DNA of 64,000 nt from Grammothele lineata (Eukaryota > Basidiomycota > Agaricomycetes > Polyporales > Polyporaceae): the NCBI GenBank assembly GCA_002150815.3, contig NDFF03000320.1, positions 310,001-374,000 of the forward strand. Reading direction: 5' to 3'. Shown piece by piece: positions 1 through 11,649 of the stretch. Below the pieces are notes generated by a model that saw only the letters and a program-made list of their open reading frames with translations, did not search any database and was not told where the DNA came from. Numbering within the stretch: the stretch's first letter is position 1; every line of letters begins with the position of its first letter. The translations under genes were made by a program, and so were the position numbers.

Positions 1-722
1 ACCTATCTGCTCCGTGAGCATGTTCCATTTAAACTTGGGGAGATACTTCATCGTCCATACGTCGTCCCTCCACCTCGAGCCTTTCTTCCCCCCGATTGGT
101 TGAGCATTCAGCATTTCCGCTACAGAGCGGGCCACACGCTTGTCCTTGAACTCAACCCAGCCCTCCGTATAATGCGCCTTCTTCGTCGAGGTATACTTTC
201 GCCGTAAATACGCTCTCTTCGCATCTGAACGTTAAAGATGAGCGTGTATGGTTGTGTGACAAGCATGGCAGGGAGCGCACCTTCTTGTTGCAAGTAGACC
301 CTACCAACTTCCCCATATGCGCTCATGAGATGTCGCACCTTCGTTGGGCGCATTCCAGGAGGTATCCGAGAAATGTAAATAACCCCAGCCTTGTCTTGGG
401 CGGCCTTGAACGCAGCCAGGGCTTCTGGTGTCAACGGTTTGACAATCCGTTCAGACGGTCCTGCGAAACCATCACGATCCATCCCTTCCCCGATGCCTCG
501 CTGCCTGTCGCGTTCATCCTCATCTCCTTCGTCTAAGTCGTGTTCTTCGGAACCATTTTCCTGGTCGGATGCAGCATCTGATCTGCTGGCTTCATCATCC
601 GACCGAGACCGAGACGAGCCTGCTTCCGGCTGCGCCGCAAATTCAAGGTCGTCCAAGATGGCGAAACGAGGGTCAGAGGATGGCATGGCGAACAAGGGCG
701 AGCTCAAGCACTGCTCAAGCAC
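1..722 (-). CDS. ESF2: Pre-rRNA-processing protein ESF2/ABT1 (RRM), 3' end cut by window edge
   Basis: Esf2/ABT1 is a nucleolar RNA-binding protein of the small-subunit processome that helps early 18S pre-rRNA cleavage and activates the helicase Dbp8; that role is known for the family. Seen here: an acidic Ser/Asp/Glu-rich N-terminus (about residues 10-85), then the family signature [12 protein letters not shown] that opens the RRM, followed by [21 protein letters not shown] 56 bp intron (225-280, GT-AG) joins YLQQE to [11 protein letters not shown]. The second exon (1-224) continues with [12 protein letters not shown] and [14 protein letters not shown], which match the conserved C-terminal part of the family. 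The reading frame is still open at base 1, so the last residues are missing. The start may be the Met at 722 or the one at 686 (MPSSDPRF). Family identification is firm; the exact start is uncertain. Confidence 0.9.
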
Positions 723-1342
723 CGAAGCAGCTCAAGGACAGAATCAAACGGCAGAACCGGACCGCGATCAATTTGCTTACATCAGAGAATTCTTTGTGGC
801 GCTTGTCCGAACAAGTTCACCAGTGGCCGACTCGCCGCCAACTTCTTCACCGCGAGCCTTTAACCCCCCACCGATGCGTATTTCGGAGTTGCCAGCTACA
901 AACACCTCGGCTGGAAGTTATCATAGTCTGTTCACGTAAATATCGAGGGGAAGTTATTCTACTGCTATCATGTGAAGCACGTAAATCAGTACGCCACATC
1001 CGCCACGGTCAACCATGGTCAACTAACTCTCAGCAACTGATCGCCCCAATGGTACGGGTATTCCCGTGTACGGGTAGGAGGTGCATAGCATGATCGCGTT
1101 GATTAATGGATACTCTGGGCTACACAAGGTAGCGGGGACCAGGGGTCTCTAAACACAGCACCAGGTGATAGAAGACATTAAATCATAATCTTGAAACGAA
1201 GCTGACATCGTTGCACGTAGTACAGTGATAGTACACACTGCAGATATTCATGCAGCCTCGATATACATCCATGGTACTCAGGAGTGTGGAATGTGGCATC
1301 ACTTGGCGTCTTGGTGGCAGGATACTCGGTCACGACTTGCGT
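723..1342. other. Intergenic region, ESF2 promoter side
   Basis: About 620 bp between the start of ESF2 and the 3' end of the aldo/keto reductase. Short open frames on both strands have no family resemblance and overlap one another. I see no RNA gene or repeat. It should hold the ESF2 promoter and the 3' untranslated region of the reductase. Confidence 0.5.
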
Positions 1343-2803
1343 CTAGTCCTTCGCCGGGCGGATGGCGGGTGCGACAGGCCAGCGGTCGAAGTGTCCAGCA
1401 TACCGGTGGAACGCGCCGTAACCCGAGCCATCTCCCTATTGAGATAAATATCTCGTAAGTTTACGACCAAACTGAAACGCGAGCCCAGGGGGAAGACGTA
1501 CAAAGAGATTGTACATGGTCCCTTTGTCGAACGGCGACGCCGCCTCGATCCTCTTGATGTGCTCGTCAGTAAGAGCAATGCTAAGCGCGGCGATGTTCGC
1601 ATGCAAGTGCTCGATCTTGCGCCCACCAATGACGGGGAACACGTATGGGGTCTTCTACATAACGTATGCGATGGCCACTACAAACGCCCTGGGTCAGATA
1701 CCTCTTGAAGATAACGGACCGAATAAGGCAGCGACTTACCTGCCTGGACGTTCGGTACGCCGACCTCGGCTCCGATCTCCTCTAGCACCTTCACCACCGC
1801 CCGCTCCCGCTCACGTTCAGCGCCTCCCCAGGCGTTCGCCAAATCACGGCCTATGTATCGCAGTCAGTCACGTAAGCAACGAGGCGGTCGTCTGGCGGGA
1901 CTCCAACTCACCCTGTTCGCCAGCCTCGCGCCGCTTCTGCTCCTCCGCGTCCGTGCGGATCTTGCCTGCGGCGAGTACATTCCACGGCGCAAGCGCCATG
2001 CCCTCCGCACGCGCCATAGGGATGATGTCTCGCTCGAAATCGCGCTCGAGTACGGACCATGCGCCCTCATAGATTACGAAAGGAGTCTTGCCGTGGTCCC
2101 GCGCCCACTGGTTAGCCTTTGCCACGATCCAGGCCGGGGTGTCGGAGATGCCGAGGTAGTGCACCTTACCGGCCATGACGAGCCCATGTAGGCCGTTCAT
2201 GACCTCCTCAATGGGACAAGTGTAGTCCCACTGTCGAGTGCCCGTCAGTGTGGAGCATGCAGACATAAACAGGAGAGACTGAACACCTACCCAGTGCACG
2301 TAGAGGATGTCGATGTACGTCGTGCGCAGGTTCTTGAGGCTGCCCTCGACGCCGAGATGCATTGCCTTCGTGTTGTTGCCCGCCCACGCCGTATGCTGCT
2401 TGATGTCCCGCCGGCCTCGCTTCGGGTTCGTCGAGTACTACATCGCACCCCGATCAGCATCACCGTCGAAACACTGAACTGCAGCACAATTGCTCACCTT
2501 AGTGGCGATCACAATTTGGTCACGAATGCCGTGGGTCTCCATCCACTCGCCGATGAACTGCTCAGACTGCTCGTCCTGGTATGCGCCGGCGGTGTCGATG
2601 AAGTTCCCGCCCGCCTCGTAGAACGCATCGAGGAGCTTGAAGCTGTCCGCCTTGCTCATTGCGCCCATAAATTCACTCCACGCTTCACCGATGTTCATCG
2701 CACCGAGCGCGAACGGAGAGACGTGGAGGCCAGCGCTGGGGGCGAGCGGACGGTGACGGCCGAGCTTGGTCGCGGGCTCAGGAGGCATATCCCAAAGAGA
2801 CAT
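1343..2803 (-). CDS. Aldo/keto reductase (norsolorinate reductase / aryl-alcohol dehydrogenase type) with an in-frame stop; probable pseudogene
   Basis: NADPH-dependent AKR of the fungal aryl-alcohol dehydrogenase/norsolorinic acid reductase group, which reduces aldehydes and ketones in the cytosol. Six exons fit in phase: 2498-2803, 2291-2437, 1912-2230, 1740-1850, 1502-1677, 1343-1435 (384 codons). Active-site landmarks are visible: Asp and Tyr in NFIDTAGAYQ, Lys in IVIATK, His in IDILYVHW. The nucleotide-binding end reads PVIGGRKIEHL and the family C-terminus reads AGHFDRWPVAPAIRPAKD. The odd point is codon 1655-1657, which is TAG where relatives read Gln (VAIAYVM-stop-KTPYVFP). The phases of the flanking exons and the downstream protein are otherwise intact, and no GT-AG alternative removes the stop while keeping the frame. 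The gene is therefore either a recent nonsense allele or affected by a sequencing error. Start Met (MSLWDMPPEP) agrees with the family. Confidence 0.8.
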
Positions 2804-3869
2804 GTTGGCTGGCGGGTACTGGGTTGGGTAGGTGAGTTGGGTTGCCGCGAGTGGTGGGGAGTTGGGGGATGCTCTTAGACGAAATAGTTACACACCTTTT
2901 ATACTCCACAGGCCCATATGTTGCTAGTTGCTGTAGCGCACCATGGACATGCTGAAATGCACAAAGTCGGTCGAATAATAATGGTAGCTAACCTCAATTG
3001 CAGATCAAAATTAGCTTGGCGTCAGCAGAAGCCGACCGGGATGTCAAATTCGCGCCCAGGTGGCTGCGCAGTGAGAATCTCCGGACGAGAATTCGGCAGC
3101 GTATCTCACCAGAATCCTGCAGCGCGGTAATTTCCCCCAGCCATCTGATAGAGCGTCACAGGTTCGCTCGGGATGGCATTCGGTCTACCTATACACATGA
3201 TGGGGATGGATGTCCAGAGAAAGATATCTTCGACGGTGGGGAGAGAGGCTGGTGCAACAAAGTCCTCCTGAAAACCACTCAAACGTTGTGAAACGGGATG
3301 TCCCATTCCCAATGTGCAAGTTCACTCACCAAGCGCACGGTCAAGGGGTAGCTACCTCGGAAAGGATGAGGACCCAGCTTATAGAAATCTTATCGGCGAT
3401 TGACAGATATGTCCCGAACGGAGGTGAGGACAACCCGGGCACTTACCGGAGCGGAGCAGTTTGTAATTGACAAATACGTCAAGTGGACATCGGCGCTGAG
3501 ACAGGTCCCGTAAGCCGCTTCGGCCTTCGGCGGTTGTAGTGTAGCTTGCTGATAAATCGGTCGGGTGAGGGCAGGTGGGAGGTTAAAGCAGCTGTGTGCA
3601 GCGATTTACACGTTGTCTGCGGTTCGGTTCAAGAGTACATTCCGATAGAACAGTTAGGGCATCCCGAGAACCTGCGAACAATACTATCAGACTCGGATTT
3701 GCCCACAACTGACTTCCAATGACTGATTACACCCCTGCAAACGCGGCCGATCGGCGAGTTCGGACGGGTCAGTAGCAAGGCATACATAGGCCGTCGTACC
3801 GTACATGATTAACTTCATCGTGTACTTCTCACTTTCCACCGGCCGACCTACATTTCTGTCGTATCAGCT
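2804..3869. other. Intergenic region with no recognised gene
   Basis: About 1.07 kb between the aldo/keto reductase start and the oxidoreductase stop. Open frames here (up to 97 codons) overlap each other on both strands and show no family motif. No tRNA-like or repeat structure was recognised. It presumably carries the reductase promoter and 3' sequences of the Gfo/Idh/MocA gene. Confidence 0.45.
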
Positions 3870-5260
3870 TCATACTCGTGGAGGCACGGCTAGGGTGCGC
3901 TCCTCGCGCGCGCTCTGATACGCCAACTCAATGAGCTCAATGACCTCCATCGACTGCTCCCACTTCACTGCTGGTTCAGCACCACCCCGAATAACCGCTG
4001 CGACGTTCTCGTACAATCCTGTGTATGTCCCGCGCTCGGTCGAGGGCCACCTAAAGGCGATGATGCAGGGGATCAGCAGGTGATAATGCACTCGAATGAC
4101 TAAGAACTCAAGGCTTACGGGGAACGAACGACTTGCCCGCCTTCACCGAAGTTGTCGACAGTACCCCAGATAGCTTCCGGCTCCATGCCGTATGTCTGGC
4201 TTGTCGTGATCTCGGCCGGGTTGGCGAGAACTTTGAGTTGATCCTCTTGGACATCAACCCCGTACTTGAGGAACGTGCCTTTTGTACCGCGCACGACGTA
4301 GCGAACCTGCGGAGACCGGACCGAGAGGATGTGTCCGCGTAGGATGACGGTGAAAGAGGTCGGCTGGAAGCCGTCGGTTGCCGGGCGAGGAGGGTAGTGA
4401 AGGAAAATGGTGAACTGTCGCAGTGGTTGTCAGCTGTCAGCAAAGGCTGAGGAGGAAGAGGTACTAACGCAATCATCTACATCTTTACTACCTACGCCTC
4501 GGATGTTCTCGATCATCGCAGTAATCTTCAAGGGACGGCCGAAAAGAACAAGGGCTTGATCGATAGTGTGCGCACCCAGGTCGTAAGTGAGCCCATTGGC
4601 CTCGGTGGGGAGGTCCTTCCAGCTGCCCTTAAGCTCCAGCCGGAATCGGTCGAATCTGTGAGTGATGCTGTGAGTACGTGGACATCGGGTAATCGCCAAC
4701 CACATACCGTGATTCGAACTCGTGTATGGTACCAAGGGATCTCGGATCACTAGCGGGGAGATCGAGCAGCTTGCGCAGCGACAAGAAATCGGAGTCCCAG
4801 CGACGGTTTTGGAAGGGGTAGAGGACGAGTTTCTTGGCTTTGGCCAGGGTACCGAGCTCTAACACTTGCTTGGAGTAGGCCGCAACTGGTTTGTCAACGA
4901 GAACTGCGGGACGGCGAGTGTCAAGATTTGTGTTCGGCTGGGTGCCGTATGATAAGGCATACCGTGCTTTCCCGCCTCTAGGGCTTGCCTCGTGAGCGTG
5001 TAGTGAGTGTCGCTAGGAGTCGTGATCACGACAAGCTCGACCTCCGCATCCGCAAGGACTTCGTCAAACGAACGATGAATTATGACGCCCTTCATTGCCG
5101 CTTCTCCAAATCTTGCCTGAACTTTACCACCGGGAGCGACGGGGTTGCGCTCCATGACAGCATGAAGGGTGAAAAGATGAGGAAGTGCGAGTATGAAAGG
5201 CGCGTGGAAGGCGAGTCCACCAAGTCCGACGCCAACGAGACAGGTCTTGATGGGTGCCAT
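3870..5260 (-). CDS. Gfo/Idh/MocA family NAD(P)-dependent oxidoreductase
   Basis: Cytosolic NAD(P)-dependent dehydrogenase of the glucose-fructose oxidoreductase/inositol dehydrogenase/MocA superfamily; the substrate (sugar, inositol or related polyol) cannot be read from sequence. The N-terminal Rossmann motif is CLVGVGLGGLAFHAPF, followed by VELVVITTPSDTHY and the conserved catalytic-lysine segment VLVDKPVAAYS. The C-terminal alpha/beta substrate domain contains FQNRRWDSDF, TYDLGAHTIDQAL and VVRGTKGTFLKYG. Five exons are joined by short GT-AG introns: GKH/VLVDKP, FESR/FDRFRLEL, DDC/FTIFLHYPPR, VVRSP/WPSTERG. The start was placed at MAPIKTCLVG (5258-5260) because it immediately precedes the Rossmann strand; an upstream in-frame Met would add an unlikely basic leader. 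The product ends at AVPPRV. It resembles yeast/fungal YdgJ-like members. Confidence 0.87.
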
Positions 5261-5902
5261 TGCAATGTAACAGTATTTCGTACGGGACCAACGTCGAAGA
5301 CAGAGGGAAGGACGCAAGGGTGACACAACTGGTCAGGAGCTGCTGAGCGAGCTTAAGTCTGGGCGGAAATACGGGCCGGAATGTGTATCTATGTCAGCAC
5401 ACGGTTGCCGGCACGAGCAAGTGTTGACGGAAGAAAGCCCTCGAAGCACGGGACATATCCAAGGATCGGCGTACTGCCGCGCGGAGGTGGATAAATTGAT
5501 GACATTGGCTATGACGAAGGTGCTCGAGCCGGGTACCGGCGGTGCCAATGCCGGCGGGTGCCAGGGGTGGAAAGCGGGGCATGGCCGGACTCTCAGCTAA
5601 CGGTCCAGCGGGAAGACTTGAAGATGGTGGTAGCGGTGGAGGAGAGCAGTGGTGAGTAGAAGCAACTCTGGATGATGCGCTGTGATGCCTGTGCAGCAAA
5701 AACCGCGCACCTCGGGAGAGCGGGTGACTTGCGGGTAGCCGGATCGAACATTTGAACCGCGCCCCGACTTTCCTTTCCAAGTAGGTCGCTTGCCAGATCA
5801 AGCAACTCCGCCTCGTGCTCGACCCGGACAAGGCACGACGCCTCGTTTAAAATCCGACTCCGACGGCCATGCCACCCCGCATATGAGAGCTCTCGTCAGA
5901 GC
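5261..5902. other. Divergent promoter region between the oxidoreductase and GH9 genes
   Basis: Roughly 640 bp between two divergently transcribed genes. The last 70 bp before 5903 are pyrimidine-rich. The 5' exon encoding the signal peptide of the GH9 enzyme should lie here, but I could not find an ATG plus splice pair that gives a convincing secretion signal. Other open frames have no family resemblance. Confidence 0.4.
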
Positions 5903-8095
5903 TTGTCCGTCTTCTTCGACTATGCGGCTCAGCTTTCTCTCCCAGACCAACCGTGGACCCCACCCAACGCTACCACGGGCACGGAATCCTCGAATGGCAC
6001 CTCACCCAATTCCCAGTGGTCCACGCTTCTAGGCAACCTCTTATACTTCTATGACGAGCAGCGTAGCGGAAATCTCTCTTCTCACAACCGCGTTTCTTGG
6101 AGGAATAGTAGTGCACTCGCTGATGGAAAGGATGCCGGGCTAGACTTGTCGGGAGGGTACTACGATGCAGGAGGTGCGTGTAGTCCGACCGTGGTTCACG
6201 CTGCTAGCTCTAACGCATCCGAAGACTATGTCAAGTACACATTTCCACTAGTGAGCATTCATTATGGATTTGCGCTGCTCTAGCTCAAGTGTTTGCAGTC
6301 GTTTAGTCTCATGTCAATCTGTTGGGGTGCTCTCGACTCCGGTCAAGGTACGCCTCCTGCCTAAGAAGCGTGCTATGAAAATTGAAGGCTGGAATGCATA
6401 GGCTACGAACTCGCGAACCAGACTGCATATCTGGACGACATGTTACGCTGGGGACTGGATTGGCTCCTCAAGGTAGACATCTAACGCGAATCGTCCTGTG
6501 AGCTTGCAATATGACGTCACCTGTCGGGGATAATCCCAGGCACACCCCTCATCCGACACGCTCTATGTTCAAGTCGGTGACGGCAACCTCGACAACGCTT
6601 ACTGGGGCGGCGACGAGAACATACCTACCCCACGCAATGCATACCAAATTAATAACACAAGGTACGTTCGCGCCATGTATGTTCTCTTCGAAGCAGAAAC
6701 TTACGCCAACCAACCTTATGTAGCCCCGGAACGGACGCAGCCGCGCAAGCATCTGCAGCCTTTGCTGCGTGTTCCGCGCTCTACTCGAATCGCACGCTCT
6801 CTTCTTCGGGCACATCAACGCTCAACGATACTGGTTACGCCTCCACGTTACATACGCACGCACGACAGCTATACGAATTCGCTACGAATGCCAGCGCGGG
6901 GATGCAGGTCTATCAAGACGCTGTGCCACAGTCGGCGGAGGCGTACGCTTCCTCGGACTATCACGACGAGCTCGCCATAGCGGCTCTCTTTCTTGCGCTC
7001 GCAGAGACAGGCTCCAATGCGACAGCCTATTATACCGATGCGGTCAAGTGGTACTACTCGAGTGGACTTGGTGCTCAGCTCGAGGCCGGGTCTGAGGCGG
7101 TATTCAACTGGGACTCGAAAACTCCTGGAATCGTTCTTCTGGGGGCGCAAATCGCGCACGCGTATCCCGATGTCGTGTCGGGAAGTAACGCGACATTGGC
7201 AGTATGGCAGCAGGCCGTGGAGGACTACTTCAACGTATTCATCAACATGAACGGCTCGAGGTCATACCTCACGGACGGTGGGTATTAGCTCCGCACCTCA
7301 TACTACTATCTGGCTTGCTGAACGCTCGAATGGCTCATTCAGGAGGTCTCCTGTACTTCCCGGGAGACTCGGACGAGGCGTCCCTCAACCCGGCTCTGAA
7401 CGTTGCCATGCTCATGATGAAGTACGTTGTTTCCGGCATCACGAACAGCCAGGACCGGTACCGCGAATTCGCCCAGGGCCAGCTCGACTACGCCCTCGGG
7501 AAAAACCCCATGTTCGGTACGCAACCTACCCTTTCCCTTCCGTTTTCCCCACCTCACTAACCCCACCCCAGTCCCCTACGTCGTCGGCACGCACCCGAAC
7601 TCGCCCTCCAACCCCCACTCCGCCCTCTCGACTGGGTATTTCCCCCCGGGTACAACGAACGCCTCTTCGCTCTCCGCCCCCTCCGACCTCGACACCGTCC
7701 CCGCGTCCGAGGCGTACGTCCTCTACGGCGCCGTCGTCGGCGGACCCGACGCGCACGACCGCTTCTGGGACCTCCGCGCTGACTGGGCGCAGGGCGAGCC
7801 TGCGCTCGACTACAACGCGCCGCTCCTCGCGCTCGCCGCGCACGCGCTCGTCGCGGGCAGCGCGGATCCGTACTACACGCAGGTCAAGGCGGGCGCGTAT
7901 GATGAGGTGCGCCCTGCGGGGGCGCCGTGCGACGCGGCGATCCAGGACGGATGTCCGCAAGGGAGGAAGCTGCCAATGGCGGGGAAGGTCGCGATGGGCG
8001 TGGTTATCAGCGTTGTGGGCCTCGTTATCGTAGTTGTCGCAGCGTATTGGGTGCACGTCGCCCGGAGAGCCTCGCCTGTTAGCGTCAAGACTTAG
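5903..8095 (+). CDS. GH9 endoglucanase with C-terminal transmembrane anchor (5' end not resolved)
   Basis: Inverting endo-beta-1,4-glucanase of glycoside hydrolase family 9, acting on cellulose or related beta-glucans at the cell surface. Eight exons fit in phase: 5903-6173, 6225-6250, 6299-6347, 6402-6472, 6540-6661, 6724-7277, 7343-7516, 7572-8095. Visible motifs: WSTLLGNLLYFYDEQRSG, the catalytic-base region YYDAGDYVKYTFPL, the HxH-containing stretch SSDYHDELAIAA, ALGKNPM followed by VVGTHPNSPSNPHS, and the C-terminal catalytic segment LDYNAPLLALAAHAL. Near the end a 20-residue hydrophobic helix (VAMGVVISVVGLVIVVVAAYW) precedes a short basic tail, so the enzyme is predicted to be membrane-anchored, as in some basidiomycete GH9 proteins. 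The coordinates start at a TTG codon; the frame is open upstream but without an ATG, so a short first exon with the signal peptide is missing from this model. The 3' end converges on MET10, 238 bp away. Confidence 0.85.
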
Positions 8096-8333
8096 AGTGG
8101 CACAGTTGGCGATACCCCGCATTTCTTGGACTTGCACGAAGGACGTTCGCTCACGAATGGCTGGGGATGCTCAAATATAAAACATCATTTAGGACTGTGT
8201 GTGTTATAACTTGGTATCATCTGGACTAGTCGTACTACTGTCACATCTAGGCTACATTATATGTATGATGCAAGACAAACATGTCCGTGGCATAGACAAA
8301 CCCGTAAGAGATCGTGTAGAAAAACCCAAACCC

Positions 8334-11300
8334 TCAGTACACCTCGAGCACATACCGCTCCTCCTCCTTCAGCCCCTCCAAGAACGCGCCTGCCCGCTCG
8401 CGGTCTACGCCCGCATGCTGCACGAGCGCGCCTACAAGGGCCTCGTACACGTCTGGTACGGGCCACGTCGGCCCACAGAGGTAGAACACGCCCTCCTCGT
8501 CCCAGAGCATGCGCGCGAGCGCGTCCGCGTCCTCGCGCATCTTGTGCTGGATGTACACCTTGCGGGGGCCGTCGCGCGAGAACGCGAGCCCGGCGCGGGT
8601 GATCGTGCCGTCAAGCACGAAGGCTTCGATCTCCTCGCCGTATAGGTACTCTTGCGACTGGTGCCGCGATCCGAAGTAATAGTATACAGGCCCCACGGGG
8701 ATGCCCTGCGCGGCGAGGAAGGCGCGGTGCTGCAGGAAGGCGCGGAAAGGCGCGGCGCCTGTGCCGAGGCCGGCCATGATGAGTGGTTGGGTGGGTGAAG
8801 GAGGGAGCTAGGGATAGAAGATGAGCGAGAGGGAGGAGCGAGTGAGGGGACTGGAGACTAACCTTCATTACACTGGGCTTGATTGAGACAGTGACCTTCT
8901 GGCCGACCTTCAGTCCAGCGAGATAGCGGGTGCATTGGCCGTAGCGGGGGGTGCCTACGTAAACGACGTCAGCTGCACGTGTCAAACATACAGATAATCG
9001 AGAGTACTAACCGCTAGGGGTAACCCAGTCAACGCTAACGACGAGCAGGTCTACGCGGTCGCCAACGACCGCCTGCGAGCTCGCGATACTGTAGTGACGG
9101 GGCTTGATATCGCCCACGAGCTCGCATAGGACCTCGACGCTCGGCCGCGCGCTCTCGTAGCGCTTGAGCACGTCCGCGAACGTCACCGTGTCCTTCTCGC
9201 TCAGCTTCTTGAACGTCGCCGAACCCTCGGGACTGCCAATGAAGCGTAACGCGTAGCGGTCGGACATGGACGCCGCGTGCTCAGCGAGGTCGGTGTAGAA
9301 CGCCTTGGTCGGCTTCCCGAACAAGTCGACTTGCTGCTGGAGCGCTTGGAACACGGTGCGGGTGTGCATCCGGGTGCCTTCCGAACCGGGCACGGGAAGT
9401 GTGACGAGTTTGGCCGGGTCGACGCCGTACCAGGCGCAGAAGTCGAGCACCTCGTCGGCGTCGTTCCAGCCGTGAACTCCAAGGGCCTCGCCAATCTCGT
9501 ACTTGAGACCGGTCCCACGCGTGTCGAACTCAAGGTGGAAGACGTTGCGGTCGTACTCGAGCGGAGTGAGGCGGCGGTTGACGGTGCAGGTGATGAGGAA
9601 CGTGCGCTCGGGAAGCTCTGGGCGGAGGGAGGGATTTTGCTCGTATGAGGAGGAAGGGGCAGGTGCATCGGCGGGGGTAAAGGCGGAGGGGAAAATAATG
9701 TGCTTGGCTGCGTCGTGCCAGGAGCTGAGGCGCGCACCGTTGACAACAGTGTCGCCCTCGGCCGTCTCGACAGCAATCGCGTTGAACTCGAAGGCCTTCA
9801 GCGGTACCGCTGCGGACTGCTCCGAGGAGGAGGCCGAGGAGAAGTCGATTTCAGTGAGGCCCTCCCACGAGATGCGAACCACCTTGCTAAGCTCAACGCC
9901 GCGCACGTCGTTGCCGAGGGAAGCCACAGCAACTTTGCGCACGAGCTCTTCCGTCGCCGCCTGACCGAGGTAGAGACGAAGGAATGCCAGGAGGACGATG
10001 ACGTTCTCCAACGCCTTTTGGATGTGGATGTTGCCCTGAGAAAGCTGCGAGGCGAGCGCCTTGGCGTCCACGGTGCATACGTGCAGCTTGCGGTCGACGA
10101 TCGTCCGCTTGACCTCTTCCTGTAAATTCGCGACGAGCTCCGTAGCGGTCCAGTCCGTGACGACGAGTACAGGAGAGCCGGGAAGGGCGTGGGTGAGGAG
10201 GTCATGGGACTTGAGCAGGTTTTGGTCGAGGACAGCGACGAAGTTTGCAACGCCGGTGTTGCCGGGAGCAATGGGGATGGCGGTAGAGAGCGGAACGAAG
10301 GGGGTGTCCTGGCCGCGGGGCGCAAGGAGGATGCGGTCGGCGGTGAGGCCGCCGGGGCGGGAGAAAGCGTCGTGTGCGGCGAGGAGGCGGGCGGAGAGGG
10401 CCTTGTGGGGCAGGAACGTCGACTCGACCATGCGCGGGAGCCCCGCGAGCGCCGAGTCGGGGCTCCCGAAGAAGAGCAGCTTCTTGGCGCTGGCCGGCTC
10501 CGCCGCCGGGAGAAGCGCGGGGGGAGACGGGAGGAGGGCCGAGAGAAGGCCGAGGAGGGACTCTGGCTGGCCGAGCAGCTCCTGCGTCCGCCCCGGGACG
10601 AGCCGGTGCGACTTGACGAGCGGGCCGGGGCCGAGCGGGTTCAGCAGCGTCGAGAACACGTCCAGGTAGAGCGCACCCTGCGTGCTCTCCGTCGGCACCT
10701 CGTCCAGGACGTGCACCCGCTTCACAGATGGGGGCAGCACCGCGCGGAGCCCATCCTCGTTCCACGGGCGGAGCACCCGTGCGATAACCACCCCCAGGCC
10801 CGGGACGCGAGTCGCCAGTGCCTTCGCCATTAGCGCGAGCGGTCCGTTCGCAACGACGACGACCGTCTGCGCGTCCGCGGAGCCGGCGTAGTCGAATGCG
10901 CTGTAGCCGGCTTTTTTGAGTCCATCTTCGAGGCTGAGGCCGGGCTCGGGAATCACGACCGGGGGAGTAGTGACATGACCCGTCTCGCGCGTCGAGCTGT
11001 GGTGGTCAAAGAGGTGGATGACGTGCGTGTTCGTGAGCGTGTACGAGAGCGCAGCGAGGTCGATGGCTTCCTGTGGCGTCGCGGAGAGCAGCACGGCGAA
11101 GCCCTCGGGGAGGAGCGAGAGCGTGGGCGTGAACGGCGCGAGGGACGGCGACAGCGCAAACTGCTCTCCCACGGGCGTAACCGTCGGAACCTGGATGACT
11201 AGCCTGCTCGTCGGCGTCGCCGGGGGCAGGTACACCAGCGACTGCACCATCGCCGCCAGCCCGGACGGCGTGGTGTACGCCGTCAGCACGGCACCCTTGG

Positions 11301-11649
11301 ACGCATCCTTGCTAGATCCCTGCGAAAGGCGGCCGACGAGGCTGAGACCCGCGCCGGCCCTTGTTTGCAAGCTGACTACGGGCGCGGAGGTCTCGCTACC
11401 GGCGTTGGACCACGACTTGGTGAGGGTGCCGAAGCCAGCCTGCTCCGCGAGGTCGTAGATGAATACAGACGAGCTGGAGCCTGTTCGGGAAGCAATGTAC
11501 TCGACGAGAGTGGACGCCGTCAGGGCGCCCGTCTCTGCAATCCTCTGCAGGTCATTGGCCGACGCCTTGAGCTTCGGAGTGGGAGGTGCCGAGAGCGTCG
11601 CTGTCGACGAGAGCGGCGTTGACGCGCCAGACAACGCAGCCGGTGCCAT
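8334..11649 (-). CDS. MET10: Assimilatory sulfite reductase flavoprotein (alpha) subunit
   Basis: MET10 is the flavoprotein half of NADPH sulfite reductase: it takes electrons from NADPH through FAD to the sirohaem beta subunit (MET5/ECM17), reducing sulfite to sulfide for cysteine and methionine synthesis in the cytosol. Three exons: 9012-11649, 8863-8954, 8808 boundary to 8334-8807, total 1067 codons, the usual length. The N-terminal half (residues 40-500) is the pyruvate-oxidoreductase-like region of fungal Met10. The C-terminal half is a CysJ/P450-reductase type FAD-NADPH module: ERTFLITCTVNRRLTPLEYDRNVFHLEF, GEALGVHGWND, the FAD motif PRHYSIASS, the NADPH motif MAGLGTGAAPFRAF, and YYFGSRHQSQEYLYGEE. 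The last residues are RYVLEVY, the aromatic end typical of the reductases. A TCACGTG element lies 199 bp upstream (see regulatory entry). Confidence 0.95.

Noticed and set aside
3481..3545. Short GC-rich inverted repeat (CCGCTTCGGCCTTCGGCGG)
   Set aside because: Too short and isolated; no poly-T tract, gene or RNA family nearby to support a terminator or structured RNA.
9503..10833. Several long plus-strand open frames inside MET10
   Set aside because: They are antisense shadows of a highly GC-biased coding region; MET10 on the minus strand matches its family end to end.
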